Assembly: GCF_018129685.1 (NCBI RefSeq)
Contig: NZ_JAFCLG010000002.1
Location: 96,001 to 160,000, forward strand
Direction of reading: 5' to 3'
DNA: 64,000 nt
Origin: Bradyrhizobium manausense
GTDB lineage: Bacteria > Pseudomonadota > Alphaproteobacteria > Rhizobiales > Xanthobacteraceae
Both the position numbers and the translations under genes were made by a program. Below, in pieces: positions 57,310 through 64,000 of the stretch. Every line of letters starts with the position of its first letter. The stretch's first letter is position 1. The notes below the pieces were generated by a model. That model saw nothing but the letters and a program-made list of their open reading frames with translations. It searched no databases and was not told where the DNA came from.

Positions 57310-58110
57310 ATGAAACTGTCTCAGGAGCAATTGGAGTTCTTTCATCGCGAGGGCTGGCTGTTCCTCCCCGAGTTGTTTGCCCAAGAGGAGGTCGACCTCC
57401 TCGCGCGCGAGGCGGTCGGCATCTATGACGCCAACCGGCCGGAAGTCTGGCGCGAGAAGAGCGGCGCGCCGCGCACGGCCTTTGCCGCGCATCTCTACAA
57501 CGAGGCCTTCGGCATTCTCGGCGCGCATCCGCGCATGATCGAGCCGGTCGAGCAGCTGTTCGGCGAGCCCGTCTACATGCATCAGTTCAAGATCAACGCG
57601 AAATCGGCTTTCACCGGCGACGTCTGGCAGTGGCACCAGGATTACGGCACCTGGAAGCGCGACGACGGCATGCCGGAGCCGCGCGCGATGAACATCGCGA
57701 TCTTCCTCGACGAGGTGATGCCGATCAACGGCCCCCTGATGCTGGTGCCGCGCAGCCAGAATGCCGGCGACCTCCAGGCCTCGCATGACCTCTCGACGAC
57801 GTCGTATCCGTTGTGGACGCTGGACGAAGACACGGTGACGCGTCTCGTCAAGCAGGGCGGCATCGTCGCGCCGACCGGTAAGCCCGGCGGCATGCTGATG
57901 TTCCATGGCAATCTGGTGCACGGCTCGGCCGGCAACATCACGCCCTATCCGCGCAAGATCGTGTATCTGACCTTGAACGCGGTCTCGAATTACATCCGCA
58001 CCCCGACGCGCCCCGAATATATCGCGCATCGCGATTTCACGCCGATCAAGACCGTGGATGATGATGCGCTGCTGCGGCTCGCGCGGGCGCCGCGGCAGGC
58101 GGCGGAGTAA
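57310..58110 (+). CDS. Phytanoyl-CoA dioxygenase (PhyH) family protein
   Basis: 266 residues from ATG 57310 (MKLSQEQLEFFHREGWLFLPELF), GGAGGA upstream. Fe(II)/2-oxoglutarate oxygenase fold: HxD in VWQWHQDYGTWKRDDGMPEPRAMNIAIFLDEV (His and Asp two apart), distal His in GGMLMFHGNLVHGSAGNITPYPRKIVYL with the Arg/Lys that holds 2-oxoglutarate. It hydroxylates an unknown small molecule. Placed after the GntR regulator and before a SAF-domain oxidoreductase, it looks like part of a small catabolic operon. Confidence 0.92.
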   Translation: MKLSQEQLEFFHREGWLFLPELFAQEEVDLLAREAVGIYDANRPEVWREKSGAPRTAFAAHLYNEAFGILGAHPRMIEPVEQLFGEPVYMHQFKINAKSAFTGDVWQWHQDYGTWKRDDGMPEPRAMNIAIFLDEVMPINGPLMLVPRSQNAGDLQASHDLSTTSYPLWTLDEDTVTRLVKQGGIVAPTGKPGGMLMFHGNLVHGSAGNITPYPRKIVYLTLNAVSNYIRTPTRPEYIAHRDFTPIKTVDDDALLRLARAPRQAAE

Positions 58111-58137
58111 GACAGGTCTCGTGCCCCGGACGCGGTC

Positions 58138-58284
58138 CACCTCTCCCATTGGGAGAGGTCGGCGCGTAGCGCCGGGTGAGGGATTATGGTCCCTCGTCGG
58201 AGCTGCGGCCCCTCACCCGGTTTGCTCCGGACGATGCTTTGCATCTCCGAGCGCAAACCGACCTCTCCCCTCCGGGGAGAGGTG
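58138..58284. repeat. Long palindromic repeat, CACCTCTCCC family
   Basis: CACCTCTCCCATTGGGAGAG at the left and CTCTCCCCTCCGGGGAGAGGTG at the right end. Inner GGGTGAGG / CCTCACCC pair. It lies in the PhyH-oxidoreductase gap. Same family as 25777 and 62964. Confidence 0.9.
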
Positions 58285-58325
58285 AACGCAAGCCGCATCA
58301 GCAACGCTGGATTACGGACATCCCC

Positions 58326-59633
58326 ATGAATCTCTTCCGTCTCCTTCAGGCCCGCGCCTCCGCCGGAAAGCCCGTTCGTGTCGCGCTGATCGGCGCGGGC
58401 AAATTCGGCTCGATGTTCCTGGCGCAGGTGCCGCACACGCCGGGGCTCGAGGTCCCCATCATCGTCGACATCGACCGCGACCGGGCGCGCGAGGCCTGCC
58501 GCACCGTCGGATGGAGCGCCGAGCGGATCGCCGCCACCGTCTTCACCGATGACGGCGCACGCGCCATCGCGGGCGGCGCGATGGATGTGGTGGTGGAGGC
58601 GACCGGCAATCCGGCCGTCGGCATCCGCCACGCGCGCGCCGCGATCGCGGCCGGCAAGCATGTGGTGATGGTCAATGTCGAGGCCGACGTGCTGGCGGGC
58701 CCCCTGCTCGCCGAGGAGGCGCGCAAGGCGGGCGTGGTCTATTCGCTCGCCTATGGCGACCAGCCGGCGCTGACGGCCGAGATGGTGGACTGGGCCCGCG
58801 CCACCGGCTTTCGCGTCGTTGCCGCCGGCAAGGGCACGAAATATCTGCCTGGATATCACGACGTGACGCCTGACGGCGTCTGGCAGCATTACGGGCTCAC
58901 CGCCGGCGAAGCGCAGTCGGCCGGCATGAATCCGCAGATGTTCAACTCCTTCCTCGACGGCACCAAATCCGCGATCGAGATGGCGGCGATCGCGAATGCC
59001 TGCGGGCTCGACGTGCCTGCGGAGGGCCTGCTGTTTCCGCCCTGCGGCGTCGACGACCTGCCGCACATCATGCGGCCGCGCAGCAGAGGCGGCGTGCTGG
59101 AACGGTCGGGTGTCGTCGAAGTCGTCTCCTCGCTCGAACGCGATGGCCGGCCGGTGTTTCGCGACTTGCGCTGGGGCGTCTATGTCGTGCTGGAGGCGCC
59201 GAACGACTACGCCGCCGACTGCTTCAAGCAATACGGCTTGAAGACCGATGCAAGCGGCTGTTTCGCCGCGATGTACAAGCCCTATCATCTGATCGGGCTC
59301 GAGCTGAACATCTCGATCCTGTCGGCCGCATTGCGCGGCGAGCCGACCGGCCAGCCCCACGGCTTCCGCGGCGACGTCGCCTCCGTGGCCAAGCGAAATC
59401 TGCGCGCCGGCGAGATGCTCGACGGCGAAGGCGGCTACACCGTGTGGGGCAGACTGGTGCCGGCGGCCGCGAGCCTGAAGGCCGGCGCCCTGCCGATCGG
59501 CCTCGCCCATCGCGTCAAGCTGAAGCACGACATCGCCCATGGCGAGATCGTGCGCTGGAGCGATGTGGAGTTCGACGCGAACGACGAGACGATCAGGACA
59601 AGAAAGGCGATGGAGGCGGCATTCGCGACATAG
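58326..59633 (+). CDS. NAD(P)-binding oxidoreductase with SAF domain (homoserine-dehydrogenase-like)
   Basis: 435 residues from ATG 58326 (MNLFRLLQARASAGKPVRVALIGAGKFGSMFLAQ). N-terminal Rossmann domain and a middle domain like homoserine dehydrogenase (VVVEATGNPAVGIRHARAAIAAGKHVVMVNVEADVLAGPLLAEEARKAGVVYSLAYGDQPAL). The C-terminus carries a SAF-type beta-clip (LKAGALPIGLAHRVKLKHDIAHGEIVRWSDVEFD). Proteins of this build act on sugar acids or other small hydroxy acids; the substrate is not known. It follows the PhyH gene and is probably in the same GntR-controlled unit. Confidence 0.88.
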   Translation: MNLFRLLQARASAGKPVRVALIGAGKFGSMFLAQVPHTPGLEVPIIVDIDRDRAREACRTVGWSAERIAATVFTDDGARAIAGGAMDVVVEATGNPAVGIRHARAAIAAGKHVVMVNVEADVLAGPLLAEEARKAGVVYSLAYGDQPALTAEMVDWARATGFRVVAAGKGTKYLPGYHDVTPDGVWQHYGLTAGEAQSAGMNPQMFNSFLDGTKSAIEMAAIANACGLDVPAEGLLFPPCGVDDLPHIMRPRSRGGVLERSGVVEVVSSLERDGRPVFRDLRWGVYVVLEAPNDYAADCFKQYGLKTDASGCFAAMYKPYHLIGLELNISILSAALRGEPTGQPHGFRGDVASVAKRNLRAGEMLDGEGGYTVWGRLVPAAASLKAGALPIGLAHRVKLKHDIAHGEIVRWSDVEFDANDETIRTRKAMEAAFAT

Positions 59634-59940
59634 CAACCAGGCATCCACAGTTCGGGACGCTGCGGCTCGGCCGAAGTTTGATGTCGGCCAGGCCGCCATT
59701 TACATGGACGGGGTTCGAGGCAACGAGCGCATGCCAGAGATCGCTTCGATCCAACGGGGAGCGACTGTCGCCCTTCAACCTGGAAAAATAGCGGCGAGCG
59801 TCGCGTCGGCCGCCGTCTATTTGTGGTATGCGTACTCGTGTGATTGACGTCGATCGACGCTCGTTTCTGCACCTGCGAATATTCCAATTGTCGTCAAGAA
59901 TTCTTTGTGCATTGCGGGCGATCAGGGTTGCGGTTCGGCA
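59634..59940. other. Gap without supported gene
   Basis: About 300 bases between the oxidoreductase and the patatin gene. Several short reading frames cross it but have no ribosome site or family pattern. The right part is less GC-rich than its surroundings. I see no palindromic repeat and no clear promoter. Confidence 0.6.
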
Positions 59941-61026
59941 ATGGAAGCTACTTCAGAGCGGAAGTCGGCGGAAACGCCCGAGGCAGCTGGGAGCGCCGAT
60001 CACGAACCGGCATTCTCCAGGACCATCAATCTTGCCCTCCAAGGGGGCGGAGCTCACGGGGCGTTTACCTGGGGGGTACTCGACCGACTCCTGGACGAGA
60101 ACGGCCTTGCCTTCGAGGGGCTCAGCGCGACCAGCGCCGGGGCGATGAATGCGGCGGTGTTTGCCTATGGGCTTGCGATCGGCGGTCGCGATGGGGCACG
60201 CAAGGCGCTCGCCGACTACTGGAAGCGCGTCAGCGACGCGGCCAGGCTGGGCCCGTTGCAACCAAGTCCCATCGACAGAATGCTCGGGGACCACAAGCTG
60301 GCATGGTCGCCGGTGTTCTCCCTCATGGGCTTCGTTACGCGCGTGCTATCGCCATACGAGTTCAACCCCACCGACTATAATCCACTTCGTGAAGTCGTCG
60401 AGCAATCGATCGATTTTGACGTGCTGAGGCGCCCGGACTCTCCGGTCAAGCTCTTTCTCTCTGCGACAAACGTCCGTACTGGCAAGGTAAAGGTCTTCGC
60501 CGGGAAGGAAATTTCAATCTCTGCCGTGATGGCTTCGGCATGCCTTCCCACGATGTTTCACGCGGTCGAGATCGACGGCGAAGCGTATTGGGACGGCGGC
60601 TATATGGGAAACCCGGCGCTCTTCCCGCTGATCTACGACTGCAAGAGCACCGACATTGTCGTCGTTCATATCAATCCGTTGTTTCGTAACGAGGTGCCGC
60701 GCACCGCCGTCGATATCTTGAATCGCATCAACGAGATCAGCTTCAATTCGTCGCTCATGCGGGAGATGCGGGCAGTCAGTTTCGTCACCAATCTCGTCAC
60801 GCAAAAACGCCTCGTCGATGGAGGGCTGAAACATGTGCTGATCCACAGCATCGCCGACGACGAATTCATGGGTGCACTTAGTCCCACCAGCAAGTACAAC
60901 GCCGATTGGGAATTTCTGATGTTTCTTCGCGACCAGGGGCGAAAATGCGCGGACGACTGGCTCGCGAAAAACTTCGCCAAATTGGGCGTCGAGTCGTCGG
61001 TTGACATCCATAAATTTTACCTCTGA
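59941..61026 (+). CDS. Patatin-like phospholipase
   Basis: 361 residues from ATG 59941 (MEATSERKSAETPEAAGSADHEP). Oxyanion loop LALQGGGAHGAFTWGVLDRLL; nucleophile elbow FEGLSATSAGAMNAAVFAYGL (A-T-S-A-G: the first Gly of G-x-S-x-G is Ala); catalytic Asp in YWDGGYMGNPAL (D-G-G). The Ser-Asp dyad is thus complete. It may hydrolyse lipids or polyhydroxyalkanoate-type esters, for which patatin-fold enzymes exist. The reading frame ends 10 bases inside the convergent sulfatase gene. Base use is less GC-rich than neighbours. Confidence 0.88.
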   Translation: MEATSERKSAETPEAAGSADHEPAFSRTINLALQGGGAHGAFTWGVLDRLLDENGLAFEGLSATSAGAMNAAVFAYGLAIGGRDGARKALADYWKRVSDAARLGPLQPSPIDRMLGDHKLAWSPVFSLMGFVTRVLSPYEFNPTDYNPLREVVEQSIDFDVLRRPDSPVKLFLSATNVRTGKVKVFAGKEISISAVMASACLPTMFHAVEIDGEAYWDGGYMGNPALFPLIYDCKSTDIVVVHINPLFRNEVPRTAVDILNRINEISFNSSLMREMRAVSFVTNLVTQKRLVDGGLKHVLIHSIADDEFMGALSPTSKYNADWEFLMFLRDQGRKCADDWLAKNFAKLGVESSVDIHKFYL

Positions 61027-62681
61027 ATCTGGGCGCTTGGCACGAGGTCGATCAAGCCCAGATCCACCAGCGTGCGATGGAAGCGACGCTTTCGTTCGGA
61101 GGCTGACGCGAAGTAGGCTTCTCTGCAATCGTCCAGCAGGCTCGCGCGGGTGGCAAAGATCGGATCCAGCGCAATGCCCGCCCGCTGCAGAGCAACAGTG
61201 CCGAGGAAGGCGATATCGAGGTCGGCGCTCCTTCCGGGGCTGAAGTCGGGGATATTCAAGGCCTCTATCGCGTAGAATGTACGGAACGGGCGCCGCCCAT
61301 CGCTTGGTCGCTTCAACTGCCGATCGATCCGTTTCGTCAGCACCGGTTGATGGTCCCCGTAGTGCACGATGAGAACGGGCCGTTCGGGGAAGCTGCTTGC
61401 CAGCCTGGCCCTCAGCCTTTGCCAGGTGGACGCAGTCTCTGCCAGCCGCGCGTAGTACTCGGCGTATCCAGCATCGGGAAAGCCGGCCATGGCAAAGGCG
61501 CGCTCCTTCTCGAATTGACCCGATGGCACGAGCTGCCTGTCATGCGGACCGTGGTTGAAGTTGGTCAGCGCATAAAGAAATCTCGGGGCCGCGTCGTGGG
61601 CCACCCTTTTGGCATAGGCATTGACGACCGCATCCAGAAACACGGCGTCGGAGTTCGTTGCCTCGAAGCGCCTGAGATCGAATGGCGGAGGAAGTTCGTC
61701 GGCAAAGATACGCTCCTCGATGCCGATGGAGCCATAGAATTTATCGTAGCTGAGAAAGGCGCGGCGGCAGCTGGAGATGAGCGTCGTCTTGTAGCCGAGC
61801 GACGCAAGCGAACGCGGCAGGCTGCTGTGAAAACGGCCGGCGCCCTTCTGGAAGAGGTAGTAGGCGCTCGAACCGAAGCTGGCGCTCGAAAGACCGGTCA
61901 GCAGGCTGAATTCGGATTGCCACGAACCTCCGCCAAAGATGTCGACGTTCAGGCACCCGAATTCCCCTGACGACGGGGACAGGAAGGCTTCGACGACAGG
62001 CTCGATCGGCAGGCCGAAAATGCGCGGGTCGAACACGGACTCGTGCTGGATCACGATAATGTCTGGAAAAACAGCGGAACGCGCAGGCGTGGCTTCCCGC
62101 AGTGGCAGCGGTTCGCTCGCGATGTCGCTCAAAGCCAGCCCGCCGAACTGCCGCCAGCAGACCGGATCGACCAGCGAGGCGATGAAGGTCGCGTAGAAGC
62201 ACCGCCCCTGCGACAAAGTCTGCGGCAAAGACCTGACGCCCTCTGATGCGGACGCCTTTACAAGGCCAAAGAGCGCAAGAAGGAACACGGAAATTCGAAG
62301 CGCGACGGGGATCGGAGGGCCGGCAGCGTAAAGCACAACTGCGCTACAAGCGCAGGCGAACAACGCGGTTCCTGCCAGAACACCCAGCATCATGCGCGGG
62401 TATTGCAGCACGAAAAAGGGCACGGTGCCCGCAAACGCCAGAGGCAAATCTGGAACGGTCAGCTTGAGCGCGCTGTGATTGAATTTGACTGACGATAGGC
62501 TGGCGATGGCGACGGCCAGCATTCCGGACAGCAGGATCGCCCGCTCGAGATCGCCGAGGAACAGCAGCAGCAAAGCGGCATTGACGAGAAGAGCTGCGAC
62601 CGCAAACGGCAGATGTTCAACGCTCCGTTCGGTCAGCGCGAGGGCGGAAATGGCTGCCGCAAGAATACAAATCAAAATCAT
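61017..62681 (-). CDS. Membrane sulfatase-family protein (LTA-synthase/phosphoglycerol transferase-like)
   Basis: 554 residues. The first 170 residues hold four or five membrane helices (MILICILAAAISALALTERSVEHLPFAVAALLVNAALLLLFLG, AVVLYAAGPPIPVALRISVFLLALFGL). The periplasmic part is an alkaline-phosphatase-fold sulfatase domain: PDIIVIQHESVFDPRIFG (metal Glu/Ser region), NVDIFGGGSWQSEFSLLTGLSSASFG (the Ser or Thr nucleophile is within this stretch), LTNFNHGPHDR, and VLIVHYGDHQPVLT (D-H metal ligands). The layout is that of phosphoglycerol or phosphoethanolamine transferases of envelope glycans. Convergent with patatin (10-base overlap). Confidence 0.87.
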   Translation of the reverse strand: MILICILAAAISALALTERSVEHLPFAVAALLVNAALLLLFLGDLERAILLSGMLAVAIASLSSVKFNHSALKLTVPDLPLAFAGTVPFFVLQYPRMMLGVLAGTALFACACSAVVLYAAGPPIPVALRISVFLLALFGLVKASASEGVRSLPQTLSQGRCFYATFIASLVDPVCWRQFGGLALSDIASEPLPLREATPARSAVFPDIIVIQHESVFDPRIFGLPIEPVVEAFLSPSSGEFGCLNVDIFGGGSWQSEFSLLTGLSSASFGSSAYYLFQKGAGRFHSSLPRSLASLGYKTTLISSCRRAFLSYDKFYGSIGIEERIFADELPPPFDLRRFEATNSDAVFLDAVVNAYAKRVAHDAAPRFLYALTNFNHGPHDRQLVPSGQFEKERAFAMAGFPDAGYAEYYARLAETASTWQRLRARLASSFPERPVLIVHYGDHQPVLTKRIDRQLKRPSDGRRPFRTFYAIEALNIPDFSPGRSADLDIAFLGTVALQRAGIALDPIFATRASLLDDCREAYFASASERKRRFHRTLVDLGLIDLVPSAQIQR

Positions 62682-62751
62682 GCAATCAGGATGCCCCAGG
62701 CGTTAGGATAATTCAATTTGGGGCGGGTCGCGCGGAGGGGCCGAAACGACG

Positions 62752-62783
62752 AAAGCCCCGGAGGGGTTCTCCGGGGCTTTTTT
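62752..62783 (+). terminator. Strong rho-independent terminator, orphan
   Basis: AAAGCCCCGGAG (62752-62763) and CTCCGGGGCTTT (62769-62780) form a perfect 12-base stem around GGGTT, followed by a run of T to 62783 and beyond. It reads on the plus strand, but the nearest plus gene ends at 61026. No CDS feeds it, so it may end an unlisted small RNA that starts in 62690-62750. Confidence 0.75.
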
Positions 62784-63240
62784 GTTTGGGGCAAGCGGTT
62801 CAAGCACCCCCCTTGCGGTCGTCCTGGACAAGCGCGCGAAGCGGAGCGCCGATCCGGGATCCATGACCACAGGGAGCAGTTTGGCGAAGACTCGGGGTTA
62901 CCACTTCGCGTGACGACTGCTCCCTAAAGCGCGGTGGAGTGAGGTTCGATCGGCGTCCGGGATCACCTCTCCCCGACGGGGAGAGGTCGGATTGCTATGG
63001 CGCGCAATTGCGCGCCTGAGCAATCCGGGTGAGGGGCCGCGGCACCCAGTGAGACCGAAACCCCTCACCCGGATCGCATCTTCGATGCGATCCGACCTCT
63101 CCCTGCGGGAGAGGTGAACCGAGTTCGCGGCTCGCATCGATTCCACCAAAACACATCATGCTTTAGGGTCATGGATCCTGGCTTCCGCCAGGACGACACC
63201 TTTGTGAGCAAGGCGCGGGTCGGCCTACCACGCGAAGACC
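62784..63240. other. Intergenic stretch made of nested palindromic repeats
   Basis: There is no supported gene here. A CGTCCTGGACAAG-type arm (about 62820) and TCCGCCAGGACGACACC (about 63186-63202) frame the region. AGGGAGCAGT (about 62871) and ACTGCTCCCT (about 62918) form an inner inverted pair. The CACCTCTCCC element follows at 62964-63116. It seems that one repeat was inserted into another. Confidence 0.7.
62964..63116. repeat. Long palindromic repeat, CACCTCTCCC family
   Basis: CACCTCTCCCCGACGGGGAG at the left and CTCTCCCTGCGGGAGAGGTG at the right. Inner GGGTGAGGGG / CCCCTCACCC and the GCGCAATTGCGC palindrome (about 63001) pair. Same family as 25777 and 58138. Confidence 0.92.
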
Positions 63241-63831
63241 TTAGTTCTGATCGTCGCCCAGCGCGGCAATCAGCTTGTCGTAGTACTTGCCGACGAGATC
63301 GATGTTGGCCTTGTTCTCGATCGCGGGCGCCGGGTTCTTCAGCGCCTCGTTGAGCTCGTCGAGCGCTTCCTTCTTGTCCTTGGCCGGCATCTTCTTGTCG
63401 GCCTCGACCTGCGCGATCTGCGATTTGAGAACGGCTTCGTTGCCGACATATTTCTTGGTCGCGGGATCGAAGCCGCCGAGCACGAGGCTGATGTTGTCGA
63501 CGACGTTGTTGTACTCGTCATAGCTGGCGAAGCCGTGCTTCTTGGCGACGCCGTCGAGCTGGGCGATCACCTTCGCATCGGGCGCGGTGTTCTCCGGCAG
63601 CTTCTCGGTGATCGCATCCATGTCCTTTTGCGCGGCGAGCACGCCGTCGAGCTGCTTGTCGGTCAGCGCGATCTGCTTGAGCGCGGGCGCCTGCGCAGGT
63701 GCAGCCTGTTGCGCGGGCGCCGGCTGCTGCTTGGCCTGCGCGAACGCGGCGCCGGAGGAGCCGAGCGCGGTGATGGACACGAGGCACGCGACGCCGAACG
63801 CGGTGAGGGCGGGACGAAGCAATGCGGGCAT
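63241..63831 (-). CDS. Exported hypothetical protein
   Basis: 196 residues from ATG 63831 (MPALLRPALTAFGVACLVSITALGSSGAAFAQAK, a strong signal peptide), GGAGGA six bases before. After a Gln/Ala/Pro-rich linker (QQPAPAQQAAPAQAPA) the mature protein is helical and charged (LTDKQLDGVLAAQKDMDAITEKLPENTAPDAKVIAQLDGVAKKHGFASYDEYNNVVDNISLVLGGFDPATKKYVGNEAVLKSQIAQVEADKKMPAKDKKEALDELNEALKNP). No cysteines remain in the mature part. I do not recognise the family name; the layout fits a conserved rhizobial periplasmic protein. Its region upstream has a short ATGAACTCCG tandem repeat near 63922-63942. Confidence 0.82.
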   Translation of the reverse strand: MPALLRPALTAFGVACLVSITALGSSGAAFAQAKQQPAPAQQAAPAQAPALKQIALTDKQLDGVLAAQKDMDAITEKLPENTAPDAKVIAQLDGVAKKHGFASYDEYNNVVDNISLVLGGFDPATKKYVGNEAVLKSQIAQVEADKKMPAKDKKEALDELNEALKNPAPAIENKANIDLVGKYYDKLIAALGDDQN

Positions 63832-64000
63832 GGAAGTCTCCTCCAAAGGGGGATTGCTGGTTTTGGTGGCGGACGATTGGGCGTGAAAGATCCGGACGCT
63901 CACGAAACTAGGGAACTCGAAATGAACTCCGTATGAACTCCGCGCGTCCCTGCTAGCGGGCGATCATGGCCGAATGATCACAACCCGGTGGGAGCGTGGT

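Noticed and set aside
59539..59847. 102-codon plus-strand frame in the gap before patatin
   Set aside because: Its first part overlaps the oxidoreductase end in another frame. No ribosome site, signal peptide or motif.

Overview
The window reads as one GC-rich chromosomal segment of an alphaproteobacterium, most likely Bradyrhizobium or a close relative. The evidence is the PhyR-NepR-EcfG stress locus in its rhizobial arrangement, a homospermidine pathway, a DUF3551 protein, a remnant of the ABC_sub_bind family, a dense set of acyl-CoA genes and many dispersed palindromic intergenic repeats. I see no rRNA, tRNA, CRISPR array, insertion sequence or prophage. Coding density is high and genes sit on both strands.

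Layout. 1-2.6 kb: end of gltB and complete gltD (glutamate synthase). 2.7-14.9 kb: mostly housekeeping and envelope genes: a beta-barrel outer membrane protein divergent from kdsD (Kdo synthesis), a carboxymuconolactone-decarboxylase-like protein divergent from an HxlR regulator, NfeD and an SPFH protein, hemH, a MAPEG protein, and a minus-strand run of M3 peptidase, DUF1007 protein and NicO-type nickel/cobalt exporter. 14.9-19.5 kb: a polyamine cluster (ornithine decarboxylase, GNAT, RidA, homospermidine synthase) behind a long structured leader that probably belongs to the alphaproteobacterial speF leader family. 19.5-25.7 kb: a stress-promoter membrane protein, MgtC, and a six-gene minus-strand zinc operon (His-rich peptide, znuC, znuB, znuA, G3E GTPase, WD40 protein) headed by a nearly symmetrical Zur box. 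26-30 kb: sodB, a GNAT, DUF2147, DUF3095 and small proteins. 30.3-34.6 kb: an overlapping ACP / AMP-ligase / ketoreductase module next to a FATP-like acyl-CoA synthetase. 34.8-39.6 kb: a TctC-type binding protein, DUF3551, htpG, an exported small protein and a SnoaL-like protein. 39.7-41.6 kb: phyR divergent from nepR-ecfG. 41.6-54 kb: a CoA-thioester catabolic region (nitroreductase, three acyl-CoA dehydrogenases, feruloyl-CoA-synthase-like ligase, enoyl-CoA hydratase, SDR, TetR, thiolase, second ligase). 54-64 kb: ogt, two tandem alpha/beta hydrolases, a GntR-controlled group (PhyH dioxygenase and SAF-domain oxidoreductase), a patatin, a membrane sulfatase-family protein and an exported protein.

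Regulation. The best material is in the intergenic DNA. EcfG-type promoters (GGAAC-N16/17-CGTT) can be read upstream of sodB and of the 113-residue membrane protein, and a two-way version lies between phyR and nepR, so the window holds both the general stress regulator and probable members of its regulon. Further operators: two 17-bp palindromes in the HxlR gap, a perfect 20-bp palindrome before the GntR gene, the Zur box, and a TetR-type motif in front of the thiolase that recurs in front of the ACP module 18 kb away. Most larger gaps carry long imperfect inverted repeats of a few families; many also separate convergent genes and may end transcription there.
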